Source of the DNA: Nocardioides baculatus
Lineage (GTDB): Bacteria; Actinomycetota; Actinomycetes; Propionibacteriales; Nocardioidaceae
DNA length: 64,000 nucleotides
Direction of reading: 5' to 3'
Assembly (NCBI RefSeq): GCF_016735675.1
Contig: NZ_JAERSG010000001.1
Location: 186,001-250,000, forward strand
Below the pieces are notes generated by a model that had not been told where the DNA came from, made no database searches, and saw only the letters and a program-made list of their open reading frames with translations. Below, piece after piece: positions 38,539 through 46,295 of this stretch. Each line of letters begins with the position of its first letter. Within the stretch, counting starts at the first letter, position 1. The translations under genes were made by a program, and so were the position numbers.

Positions 38539-40200
38539 TCACGGCAGCGGCGTGGCACCGCGGAAGGCGGCGCCCACGTGGTCGTCGACACGGGTGTGGT
38601 CGTGGGCCGTGGCGACCAGCAGCTCGGCCGCGGCACCGACCGCACGGGACCCGGTGCGCAGGCTGTCGCCGGCCGTCTCGACCAGCTCGTTGATCGCACG
38701 GCTGAGACCGGCGGCCGCGGGCACACGGCCGAGGGCATGGGCGGGCACGCGTACGCCGCCGACCGTCGCGGACTCGCTGGCGAGCACGTCGGCGGGAGCA
38801 CCCAGGTCGCCGGCCGCCCGGGTCAGGGACGCGGGCTCGATCTCGAGGTCCTGACCGACACCGAGGTCCGACAGCGGTGTGCGGGTCATGTGCGTGCTGG
38901 GCCACAGGTCGCGGTTGTCGTCCAGGCCCCACCACCAGCCCGACGTGCCGTCGGCGTGCTGGTAGTGGCCGGCGCCGGACTCGTAGGTCGTCAGCACGTC
39001 GCCGTCGACCTCCACGATCCCCTCCGACATGTTGGGCATGACGTAGGGATCGCTCCTGTCCCCCGTGACCGCGTCCTGGACGATCAGGCTGCTCTCGTTG
39101 CCGCGGCCGTAGGAGGAGCTGAAGACGTACTGCCCGTCCCGCACGACCACGCCCTGGCAGTCCTGGGGCGTGTCGACGACGTCGACCTTCACCCAGTCGC
39201 CTCCCTGCTTCTCGTAGACGTGGAGCAGGTCGTTCTCGAAGTCGCCGAGGTAGAGACGCCCTCCGTGGATCGCCGAGTAGGAGCCGCCGCTCACGTCCTG
39301 CGGAGGCCGCACCGGGTCGACCTTGTCGTCCGCCGTGCCGCCCCGGAGCTCCTGGAGCGAGTAGGTGAACACCTGCCCGTTGTCGACCACGTAGACGTTG
39401 TCGCCCTGCACGCTCACACCCCCGGCGTGGTTGGGGCGGTCAGGCGCGGCGCCCCCGGTCTCGGGGACGGGGAAGTCGCCACCGAGGCGGACCTCGCCGA
39501 TCTTCTTGCCGGTGATCTCGTCGATCAGGGCGAGGTAGGAGGTGCCGTCCTTGGTGTAGTAGCTCTGGATGAGGGTGTGCGAGTCCGGGTCGTAGCCCAG
39601 CCCCTGCGGGATCCAGCCGCGGTCGTCGCCGGTGGCCGCGGTGTTGGGGATGATGGGGCCGAGGCCGCTGTCGTTGCCGGCCAGCCACTCCTCGTTCTTG
39701 CGCAGCCCCTCCTCCACCCACTCGCGCGTCTCCTCGTCGAGGCTGTCGAGGTCGACCTCGTCGCCCGTCAGGACGGCCTCGACGGCGGCGAGCTGCTGGT
39801 TGTAGTCGACGCCCACGCCGAGCAGGAAGGCGTTGACGAGCCGGGCGAAGATCTCCTCGACCACCGGCGGCAGCGCGGCGGGCCGGTTGCGCCAGAACCC
39901 GATGTAGTAGTCGGCGTTGGCCTCGGCGCGCTCGTAGGCCGCGGCGGCCGTCTCGAGCGCGCCGCGGGCGCGCTGCACCGTCGTACGGGTGAGGGTGACG
40001 CCGGAGCGGAGCGTGGAGAGGCGGGCGTCGAAGGCGACGGCACCGGCGCCGTTCCAGACCACCACGTCCTGGGCGTCGGCGATGTCGGACCGGGCACCCG
40101 TCAGCGCGTGCGCGGATGCCTCGAGCGTCGCCGTCAGCTGTCGCAGCGTCGCCGCGTCACCCGAGACGAGACGCGCGTGCTCGATCTCCGGATCCGTCAC
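38539..40200 (-). CDS. WXG/ESX-like helical protein with an internal beta-propeller
   Basis: A 553-residue protein with no signal peptide. Residues 1-100 form a helical hairpin of the WXG100/ESX-like type, with VVWNGAGAVAFDARL at the turn. A middle region (about 190-450) is beta-propeller-like (GGVSVQGDNVYVVDNGQ, SYSAIHGGRLYLGDFENDLL). The last 100 residues are again helical and resemble an EspC/WXG-like helix pair. This suggests a type VII secreted or surface protein; no secretion-machinery gene is nearby. GTG start at 40200 with a G-rich ribosome site. Confidence 0.6.
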   Translation of the reverse strand: MTDPEIEHARLVSGDAATLRQLTATLEASAHALTGARSDIADAQDVVVWNGAGAVAFDARLSTLRSGVTLTRTTVQRARGALETAAAAYERAEANADYYIGFWRNRPAALPPVVEEIFARLVNAFLLGVGVDYNQQLAAVEAVLTGDEVDLDSLDEETREWVEEGLRKNEEWLAGNDSGLGPIIPNTAATGDDRGWIPQGLGYDPDSHTLIQSYYTKDGTSYLALIDEITGKKIGEVRLGGDFPVPETGGAAPDRPNHAGGVSVQGDNVYVVDNGQVFTYSLQELRGGTADDKVDPVRPPQDVSGGSYSAIHGGRLYLGDFENDLLHVYEKQGGDWVKVDVVDTPQDCQGVVVRDGQYVFSSSYGRGNESSLIVQDAVTGDRSDPYVMPNMSEGIVEVDGDVLTTYESGAGHYQHADGTSGWWWGLDDNRDLWPSTHMTRTPLSDLGVGQDLEIEPASLTRAAGDLGAPADVLASESATVGGVRVPAHALGRVPAAAGLSRAINELVETAGDSLRTGSRAVGAAAELLVATAHDHTRVDDHVGAAFRGATPLP

Positions 40201-40304
40201 TCCCCACCGTCCCCCTGGTCGTGCCTGTCGCCAGGCATCGTTCCCCGATCCGGTCGCGCCAAACGGCCGGATCCGACCCGGTCAGTGGACCATGCCCGAA
40301 GGGG

Positions 40305-41072
40305 TCAGAGGTTGATCGTGATGTCCGCGTCCTTGCGGAGGTCCTCCACGAGGGCGCCGGCGACCTTGCCGATCTGCTCGGTCTTCGCCTGCTCGGCGAG
40401 CTGGTCGTGGACCTGGTCGTAGGACGGGATCTTCTGGCCCTGCTGACCCGCCGCCTGCTTCTTGGCCTTCGCGTAGATCGCGCGCAGCTCCTTCTCGCTC
40501 GGCGTCGTGCTGCCGTCCTCGTCCTCGACGAGCTGCTCGACGAGCAGCTGCATCTCGACCTGGTCGCGGGCCTGGTCCTCGGTGAGGCCGTTCTCCTCGA
40601 TCGCCTTCAGGAGCTCGTCGGCGGAGGCCATCTGGTTCTGCTGCGCGATGGTCTCGAGCTCGGCGTCGATCTGGTCGTCGCTCACCTCGATGCCACGGGA
40701 CTCCGCCTCCTGCGCGAGGAGCTCGGTCGAGACGAGGTCGTCGGCCGTCTGCTGCTTGATCTGCTCCTCGTCCGGGGCCTGGCCGCTGCTCTGCGCCTGG
40801 GCGGCCGCCTGCTGGAACGCCGCCTCGTAGAGCGGGACGAACTCGTCCTTGGTGACCTCCTCGCCGTTGACCTCGGCCACGACGTCGGGGATGCCGGTGA
40901 GGTCGGGCCCGCCCTCGGCGCCGGCGTCGGCGCTCGCGCTGGGAGTCTCGCTCGCCGAGGCGTCCTTGTCGCTCGAGGGGTCGCTCGAGGACGAGTCGCT
41001 GCTGCCGCCGCAGGCGGAGAGCACGAGCAGGCTGGTGGCGGCCACGAGGCCGAGGGCAGTACGGGTTCGCAT
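40305..41072 (-). CDS. SurA-N-domain lipoprotein (chaperone-like, no PPIase domain)
   Basis: A 255-residue lipoprotein. The lipobox is LSAC with Cys21, then a Ser/Asp-rich linker to about 60. A SurA-N/trigger-factor-like helical domain follows: VVAEVNGEEVTKDEF, then charged helices with TADDLVSTELLAQEAESRG. The parvulin isomerase domain found in PrsA/SurA is absent, so a holdase-type role for exported proteins is a reasonable inference only. ATG 41072 is preferred over ATG 41087 because of a GGTGA site 8 nt upstream. Confidence 0.75.
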   Translation of the reverse strand: MRTRTALGLVAATSLLVLSACGGSSDSSSSDPSSDKDASASETPSASADAGAEGGPDLTGIPDVVAEVNGEEVTKDEFVPLYEAAFQQAAAQAQSSGQAPDEEQIKQQTADDLVSTELLAQEAESRGIEVSDDQIDAELETIAQQNQMASADELLKAIEENGLTEDQARDQVEMQLLVEQLVEDEDGSTTPSEKELRAIYAKAKKQAAGQQGQKIPSYDQVHDQLAEQAKTEQIGKVAGALVEDLRKDADITINL

Positions 41073-41141
41073 CAGGTGAGTCACCATCTCGACGGTACGC
41101 ACCGAACCTGAACGCGGTTCTCAGGGGGCCGATCCGCCGGA

Positions 41142-41220
41142 CTTCGCACCCAGGACTCCCGCTTGCAGGTAGAGATCTCTACCTGTGGGCGGGCAGGTCC
41201 CCGGATATCCGGGGACTTGC
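41142..41220 (-). repeat. 79-bp bipartite palindromic repeat, copy F (inverted)
   Basis: Reverse-oriented. The tail CTTCGCACCC (41142-41151) is followed by CCCGC-ttgc-AGGTAGAGATCTCTACCT-gtgg-GCGGG (the central 18 bp at 41167-41184 is a perfect palindrome), then GTCCCCGGATATCCGGGGAC. Subtype I. It lies 70 bp upstream of the SurA-N lipoprotein start and ends 11 nt before the stop of the next minus-strand gene. Confidence 0.92.
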
Positions 41221-41231
41221 GAGGCGGCACC

Positions 41232-41660
41232 TCACAGGTGGTCGGGGACGATCAGGGCGTCGGGGTCCTGCCGGACCGGGAGCTGGGCGAGGGCCGTACG
41301 CACGAGCGTGAGGCGCGCGGCGACCGCCGCCTTCTGCCCCAGCTTCGTCGAGCCCAGCCGCCCGATGCCGGTCTCGCCCATCGTCTGCTCGACGGCCGTG
41401 GCGATCTGCGCGTCGGTGAAGGTCGGTCGGGTCCCGGCCTCGACCTCGACGTCGGGCAGCGCGAGCAGGACGGGCAGCACCTGGCCGCCCACTGCCTCGA
41501 GGAGGTGGTAGCGGTCGATCTTGCTCATCGCCTCCCACTTCTCCTCCCCCTTGCCCAAGCCCTTTCCCAAGCCCTTTCCAGGCTTGCCGATCCTGCCGCC
41601 GGCCACGATCTTCGCGGCGGCGGTGACGGCGACAGTCAGCTCGTGCTCGGTGAAGCGCAT
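41232..41660 (-). CDS. Small conserved-looking protein of unknown function with GKGLGKG repeat
   Basis: A 142-residue protein that I do not recognise. The N-terminal helix (FTEHELTVAVTAAAKIV) is followed by a basic GKPGKGLGKGLGKGEEKWEAM stretch encoded by a 15-bp tandem (CCCAAGCCCTTTCC-like units). Two more helical blocks follow, with DRYHLLEAVGGQVLPVLLALP and TFTDAQIATAVEQTMGE. No signal peptide. The repeat could vary in copy number by slippage. Confidence 0.6.
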   Translation of the reverse strand: MRFTEHELTVAVTAAAKIVAGGRIGKPGKGLGKGLGKGEEKWEAMSKIDRYHLLEAVGGQVLPVLLALPDVEVEAGTRPTFTDAQIATAVEQTMGETGIGRLGSTKLGQKAAVAARLTLVRTALAQLPVRQDPDALIVPDHL

Positions 41661-41767
41661 GCGCAAATCATGCCCGAGGCGTGAGATCCGGCTCACATGC
41701 GCGTGACGATCGGCCCGCTCCGCACGACCAATCCCTGACACCGCATCCACGAAGAAGGGAGCCCACC

Positions 41768-41941
41768 ATGGGCATCGCTGACAAGGCCAAGAACGCCGCA
41801 CAGGACCTCACCGGCAAGGCCAAGGAGGTCGTCGGGGACGTCACCAACAACGACGAGCTCAAGGCCGAGGGCAAGAAGGACCAGGCCGCCGCCGACGTGA
41901 AGCAGGCCGGCGAGAACGTCAAGGACGCCTTCAAGAAGTGA
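41768..41941 (+). CDS. CsbD-like stress protein
   Basis: A 57-residue, highly charged helical protein: GIADKAKNAAQDLTGKAKEV, then VKQAGENVKDAFKK, the CsbD pattern. In Bacillus CsbD belongs to the SigB general stress regulon; its molecular role is unknown. The start is set by an AAGGGAG ribosome site 5-6 nt upstream. A strong hairpin follows 5 nt after the stop, before another small stress-type gene. Confidence 0.88.
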   Translation: MGIADKAKNAAQDLTGKAKEVVGDVTNNDELKAEGKKDQAAADVKQAGENVKDAFKK

Positions 41942-41946
41942 CTTGT

Positions 41947-41976
41947 CGGGCGCCGCGTCACGGGGCGCGGCGCCCG
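41947..41976 (+). terminator. Strong GC hairpin after the csbD-like gene
   Basis: CGGGCGCCGCG (41947-41957) pairs perfectly with CGCGGCGCCCG (41966-41976), an 11-bp stem with an 8-nt loop, right after the csbD-like stop. It has no T-tract. It may terminate or attenuate transcription into the small membrane-protein gene 29 bp further on, making the csbD-like protein the more abundant product. Confidence 0.65.
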
Positions 41977-42005
41977 GATCCCGCCACCACCCCGAGGAGG
42001 ACCAC

Positions 42006-42149
42006 GTGGCCCGACCCAAGCGCAACCTGTTCGCCCTGCTGGGCTGGCTCTTCTGGAAGGTGCTGACCCTCGTCGGCCTGCCGCTCGCCAAGCGCAAGCT
42101 CGCCGAGCGAGGATCGTCCTCGTCACACCGGAGCGACACCGCCGCGTGA
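42006..42149 (+). CDS. Small membrane protein (47 residues)
   Basis: GTG start at 42006 with a near-ideal GAGGAGG ribosome site 5 nt upstream. The product is MARPKRNLF, then one hydrophobic helix (about 10-27: LLGWLFWKVLTLVGLPLA), then a basic, serine-rich cytoplasmic tail. It looks like the small DUF4235-like or single-span proteins that accompany stress genes, but I cannot assign a family. It is probably cotranscribed with the csbD-like gene. Confidence 0.65.
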   Translation: MARPKRNLFALLGWLFWKVLTLVGLPLAKRKLAERGSSSSHRSDTAA

Positions 42150-42195
42150 CGCACCCAGGCACGAAGCCAGACCACCTCCCAGACCAGGAGACCGC

Positions 42196-42759
42196 GTGCG
42201 CCTGCCCGACCTGCTCCCCGAGGACCTCGATCCCGGGCAGCGAGCGTTGTACGACGACATCGTCGGCGGGCCGCGCGGCGTCGGGCCCCAGCACTTCCCG
42301 CTCACGACGCCCGACGGTGCCCTCACCGGTCCCTTCGGCGTGATGATCCACGGGCCGGCGCTCGGCCGCCCGCTCCAGGAGCTGGGCAGCGCCCTCCGCT
42401 ACGCGACCGGGCTCACCGACCGTGTCCGCGAGATCGCGATCCTCACCGTCGCGGCCGCCACCCACAGCGCGTTCGAGCAGTTCGCGCACGAGCGCGTCGC
42501 CCGCGCGGTGGGCCTGACCGACGACGAGCTGGTCGCCATCGCCGACGGCTCGTTCTCCTCGGGCCACCGCGCCGAGCAGACGGCGTACGAGCTGTGCCGG
42601 AGGCTGCTCGACGGGCGCACGACGTTCGACGACCAGGAGTACGCCGACCTCGTCGTGGTGCTCGGCACCGAGACGATCACCGAGCTGACCGTGCTCGTCG
42701 GCTACTACCGCACCCTCGCCGACCTGCTGGCTGTCTACGAGGTGCGCGCCCCTCAGTAG
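42196..42759 (+). CDS. Carboxymuconolactone-decarboxylase / AhpD-like family protein
   Basis: A 187-residue all-helical protein: GPFGVMIHGPALGRPLQELGSALRY, then LTDRVREIAILTVAAATHSAFEQFAHE, the pattern of CMD-family proteins. The CxxC redox pair of AhpD is absent (HSAFEQFAHE lacks cysteines), so a peroxidase-partner role is unlikely; a decarboxylase-like or lactone-related activity is possible. GTG start. Its last 7 bp overlap the convergent aldehyde dehydrogenase gene. Confidence 0.8.
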   Translation: MRLPDLLPEDLDPGQRALYDDIVGGPRGVGPQHFPLTTPDGALTGPFGVMIHGPALGRPLQELGSALRYATGLTDRVREIAILTVAAATHSAFEQFAHERVARAVGLTDDELVAIADGSFSSGHRAEQTAYELCRRLLDGRTTFDDQEYADLVVVLGTETITELTVLVGYYRTLADLLAVYEVRAPQ

Positions 42760-44180
42760 TGGGCGGTCATCACGTGCTTGATGCGCGTGTAGTCGTCGAA
42801 GCCGTAGCCCGAGAGGTCCTTGCCGTAGCCGGAGTGGCCGAAGCCGCCGTGTGGCATCTCGGAGACGAACGGGATGTGGGTGTTGACCCACACGCACCCG
42901 AAGTCGAGCTCGCGGGTCAGCCGGTCGGCCGTGCCGTGGTCGCGGGTCCAGACCGAGGCAGCCAGGCCGTAGGGCACGTCGTTGGCGAGGCGCACCGCCT
43001 CGGCCTCGTCGTCGTACGCCTGCACGGTGAGGACGGGGCCGAAGACCTCCTCCTGCACGATCCGGTCGTCCTGCCGCACGCCGGTCACGACGGTCGGGGC
43101 GAAGAAGAACCCGGCGTCACCGTGGCGCGCACCGCCGGTGCGGACGACGGCGTGCTCCGGCAGGTCGGCGAGGAACGCCTCGACCTTGGCGAAGTGGGTC
43201 GCGTTGTTGAGCGGGCCGTAGTCGGCCTCGGTGTCGGACGGCGGGCCGGGACGGGTGCCCTCGGCCTCGGCGACGAGCAGGTCGACCAGCTCGTCGTGGA
43301 TGCTGCGGTGCACGATGACGCGGGTCGCGGCGGTGCAGTCCTGGCCCGAGTTGAAGTAGGCCGCGGCGGCGATGAGCTCGGCCGCGCGGGGCAGGTCGGT
43401 GTCGGGCGTGACGACGACGGGAGCCTTGCCGCCGAGCTCGAGGTGGGCACGCTTGAGGTTCTTGGCGGCCGACGACGCGACCTCCATGCCGGCGCGGACG
43501 GACCCGGTGATCGCGACCAGGCCGGGCGTGGGGTGCTCGACGAGCAGCCGGCCCGTCGTGGCGTCACCGTTGACGACGTTGAGGACACCCGGCGGCAGGA
43601 TCGCGCCGGCGATCTCGGCGAGCAGCACGGTCGAGCGCGGCGTCGTGTCGCTGGGCTTGAGCACGATCGTGTTGCCCGCGGCGAGCGCGGGCGCGATCTT
43701 CCAGATCGCCATCGCGAACGGGTAGTTCCAGGGCGTGACCTGGCCGACGACGCCGATCGGCTCGCGCCGGATGCTGGAGGTGTGGCCCTCGAGGTACTCC
43801 CCCGCCGACTTGCCCTCGAGCAGCCGTGCGGCACCCGCGAAGAAGCGGAGCTGGTCGACGCCCTGGTCGACCTCCTCGCTCGCGATGTAGCGCACCGGCT
43901 GGCCGGTGTCGCGCGCCTGCACCTCACTGATCTCGTCGCGCCGCTCGGCGATCGCGGTGGCGAGGTCGAGGAGGTGGCCCTGCCGGCGACCCGGCGTGAG
44001 CCGCTTCCACGACTCCGACGCGCGGAGGGCGGCGGCGTACGCCCGGTCGACCTCCTCCGCGGTCGACACCGGCGAGCGACCGTCGACCTCACCGGTGGTC
44101 GGGTCGACCAGCTCGATGAAGTCGGTCGCGGCCGACTCGACGAGCTCGCCGTCGATGAAGTTGCGGATGGTGTCATTCAT
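42753..44180 (-). CDS. Gamma-aminobutyraldehyde / betaine-aldehyde-type dehydrogenase
   Basis: A 475-residue NAD(P)-dependent aldehyde dehydrogenase of full length. Catalytic residues: Asn152 in TPWNYPF, Glu248 in LELGGKAP and Cys282 in SGQDC. Overall wording is closest to the gamma-aminobutyraldehyde dehydrogenases (PatD/YdcW) that turn 4-aminobutanal from putrescine into GABA, and to betaine-aldehyde dehydrogenases. Context with a PucR activator, amine oxidase and aminotransferase favours polyamine breakdown. A cupin gene follows 25 bp upstream on the same strand. Confidence 0.88.
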   Translation of the reverse strand: MNDTIRNFIDGELVESAATDFIELVDPTTGEVDGRSPVSTAEEVDRAYAAALRASESWKRLTPGRRQGHLLDLATAIAERRDEISEVQARDTGQPVRYIASEEVDQGVDQLRFFAGAARLLEGKSAGEYLEGHTSSIRREPIGVVGQVTPWNYPFAMAIWKIAPALAAGNTIVLKPSDTTPRSTVLLAEIAGAILPPGVLNVVNGDATTGRLLVEHPTPGLVAITGSVRAGMEVASSAAKNLKRAHLELGGKAPVVVTPDTDLPRAAELIAAAAYFNSGQDCTAATRVIVHRSIHDELVDLLVAEAEGTRPGPPSDTEADYGPLNNATHFAKVEAFLADLPEHAVVRTGGARHGDAGFFFAPTVVTGVRQDDRIVQEEVFGPVLTVQAYDDEAEAVRLANDVPYGLAASVWTRDHGTADRLTRELDFGCVWVNTHIPFVSEMPHGGFGHSGYGKDLSGYGFDDYTRIKHVMTAHY

Positions 44181-44205
44181 CAGGGGAGGCCTCTGTCTCG
44201 AAGGG

Positions 44206-44538
44206 TCAGGCGACGTAGATCTTGCGGAGCGTCTCGCGGACGACCCAGGTGGTCTGCTCGCCGGCACGGAGCCGTACGACGCTGCCGGCGGCGAGGTCGA
44301 CGGCCTCGCCGTCCTCGAAGGTGACGGTGGCCGAGCCGGACAGGACGACGAACACCTCGTCGACCTCGACGTCGGTGGCCGTGCCGGGGCTCATCTCCCA
44401 CACGCCGACCTCGACGCCGGCGACCGCGGCGAGGGCGCGCGACCCCGCCTCCGGGGCGCCGTCGAGGACGGTGCCGGGGTCGAGGGGCGTGGTGGGCACG
44501 TCGGTGGCGACGTCGAGCACTCGGAACATGGCAGTCAT
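44206..44538 (-). CDS. Small cupin-domain protein
   Basis: A single cupin of about 110 residues: GVWEMSPGTATDVEVDEVFVVLSG (motif 1, with the histidines replaced), then EAVDLAAGSVVRLRAGEQTTW (motif 2). Such DUF861-like cupins often sit in amine and amino-acid catabolic operons; the enzymatic role is unknown. ATG 44538 follows a GGGGGA stretch; ATG 44529 is the alternative. It lies between the PucR gene and the aminobutyraldehyde dehydrogenase gene. Confidence 0.8.
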   Translation of the reverse strand: MTAMFRVLDVATDVPTTPLDPGTVLDGAPEAGSRALAAVAGVEVGVWEMSPGTATDVEVDEVFVVLSGSATVTFEDGEAVDLAAGSVVRLRAGEQTTWVVRETLRKIYVA

Positions 44539-44578
44539 CGTCCCCCGGCGTTCCGGCACGGCAGCCGACGATCTGTCG

Positions 44579-46189
44579 TCACTTGGCCGCCCCGCCGGAC
44601 AGTTCGTCTGCCAGCAGTGCCACGTGGAGCGAGACGCGTACGTCGGGGTCGTCGAGGTCGGCGTCGAGGATCTTCTCGATCCGGGCCAGCCGGTCGTAGA
44701 ACGCCGCGCGGGAGAGGTGCAGGCTGGCGGCGGCCTCGGTCTTGCTGGCCGGGTGCATCACCAGCGCGCGGAGCGCGGCGAGGAGGTCGGTGCGCGCCCC
44801 TTCTGCCCGGTCGTGGCCCTTGAGCGCGGCCAGCTCGCGGTCGGCGAAGAGGCGCAGCCGGTCGTCCTCGCCGAGCAGCGCGAGCAGTCCGCGCAGGTGG
44901 AGGTCGGCGAGCCGGTGCACGTCCGGGTCGTGCTCGCGGCGCACCTGCGGGGCGGCGTCGGCGACCTGCCCCGCCTCGGTGACCGAGCGCGCGATCGCGG
45001 ACCGCTCGCCCACCACCCGCCCGGCCGCGAGCACGACGTCGTGCTGGGCGAGGACGCGGGCCGCGAGCCGGTCGACGAGGTCGTCGGCGTCGGCCGTGGG
45101 CACCGCCGAGACCAGCACCCGCAGGTCGCGCTCGACCTCGCAGACCAGCGCCGGCAGCCGCAGCCCGTGCGCGGCCCGGACGACGGTCGCAGCGACCTCG
45201 TCGAGGTCGGCGGGAGCGGCCGCACCGATCCGCGGCCGCACCACCACCCCCGCGAAGGAGCGGCGGCGCACCGGGAAGCCGGCCATCTCGCAGCGGCGGA
45301 GCACGTCGTCGGAGTCGGGGTCGTCGGTCAGTCCGGACAGCAGCTCGAGGTGCGTACGCCGCATGAGCGTGCCGCGGTCGCGGTCGTGGAGCCGGTGGAG
45401 GGCGAGCGCCGCGGCGGCGCGCTCGGCCACGGCGACCAGGCGTTGAGACGGCGGCTGCGGCGAGCCGATCACGAGCCGTCCCCAGACCTGGTCGGCGGTG
45501 CCGAGCCGGGTGACCAGCCACCCGTTGGCGGCGTCCCAGCCCGTACGGCCGGCGACCTCGACCCGCCGCGACCGTGCCGGCCAGCCGTCGAGGAAGCCAC
45601 CGGCGTCGTCCGGGCCGGCGAAGTAGTCGAGCGGCCGGTGCTGGGCGTTCTCGACCACGACCGGGCCGGCGGCCATCCGCTGCACGGCCTGGAGGATCTC
45701 GACCGGCCCGGCCTGGCCGAAGGACAGCTCGGTGAAGGTCTCGTGCACCCGCTGCGCCTCGCGCAGCTCGGTGAGCTGGCGGTCCACCACACGCTCGCCG
45801 ATCTCCTGCGCCAGCGCAGCGAACCGGGTCTCCTGGCCGAGGACGACCAGCGGCAGGCCGTGCCGCTCGCAGGCGTCGACCAGCGGCGCGGGCAGGTCGG
45901 CGGACCAGCGACGGCCGAGCTCGACCACGATCCCCGCGGCACCGGCCTCGGCCAGGGCGTCGACGAAGGACGCGAGGCCGTCATCGTCGTCGGGCAGGCC
46001 GGTGCCCATCGTCAGCAGCAGGTCGCCGGCACGCAGCAGCGAGCCCGCGTCGGCTCGCTCGGTGGCGTGCACCCAGCGGATCGGCCGGTCGAGCCCGACG
46101 CGGCCCGCGACGACGTCCGGCACGGCGCGACGGAACGTCGGGAGGCCCAGGGCCTCCTCGAGCGTCACCCCCGGCGTCACCTCGGCCAC
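44579..46189 (-). CDS. PucR-family transcriptional activator
   Basis: A 536-residue regulator. The N-terminal PucR domain (about 8-130; RWVHATERADAGSLLRAGDLLLTMG) is the inducer-sensing part, a GGDEF-like middle region follows, and the C-terminal PucR HTH is HPASKTEAAASLHLSRAAFYDRLARIEK-like (about 478-510). PucR proteins control purine, GABA and amine catabolism. It is divergent from the mmsA-like operon, and a TAGGCT box (46196-46201, minus strand) 6 nt before the GTG suggests a leaderless mRNA. It likely controls both arms of this locus. Confidence 0.9.
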   Translation of the reverse strand: MAEVTPGVTLEEALGLPTFRRAVPDVVAGRVGLDRPIRWVHATERADAGSLLRAGDLLLTMGTGLPDDDDGLASFVDALAEAGAAGIVVELGRRWSADLPAPLVDACERHGLPLVVLGQETRFAALAQEIGERVVDRQLTELREAQRVHETFTELSFGQAGPVEILQAVQRMAAGPVVVENAQHRPLDYFAGPDDAGGFLDGWPARSRRVEVAGRTGWDAANGWLVTRLGTADQVWGRLVIGSPQPPSQRLVAVAERAAAALALHRLHDRDRGTLMRRTHLELLSGLTDDPDSDDVLRRCEMAGFPVRRRSFAGVVVRPRIGAAAPADLDEVAATVVRAAHGLRLPALVCEVERDLRVLVSAVPTADADDLVDRLAARVLAQHDVVLAAGRVVGERSAIARSVTEAGQVADAAPQVRREHDPDVHRLADLHLRGLLALLGEDDRLRLFADRELAALKGHDRAEGARTDLLAALRALVMHPASKTEAAASLHLSRAAFYDRLARIEKILDADLDDPDVRVSLHVALLADELSGGAAK

Positions 46190-46295
46190 GCGCGCAGCCT
46201 ACGCGTGGAGGGGGCGACGGAATGTCCGAACGAGGACCGGTAATCCTACGATCCGACACCCGCGGTGAACGGCACGTCCACACAGGATGGGCACC

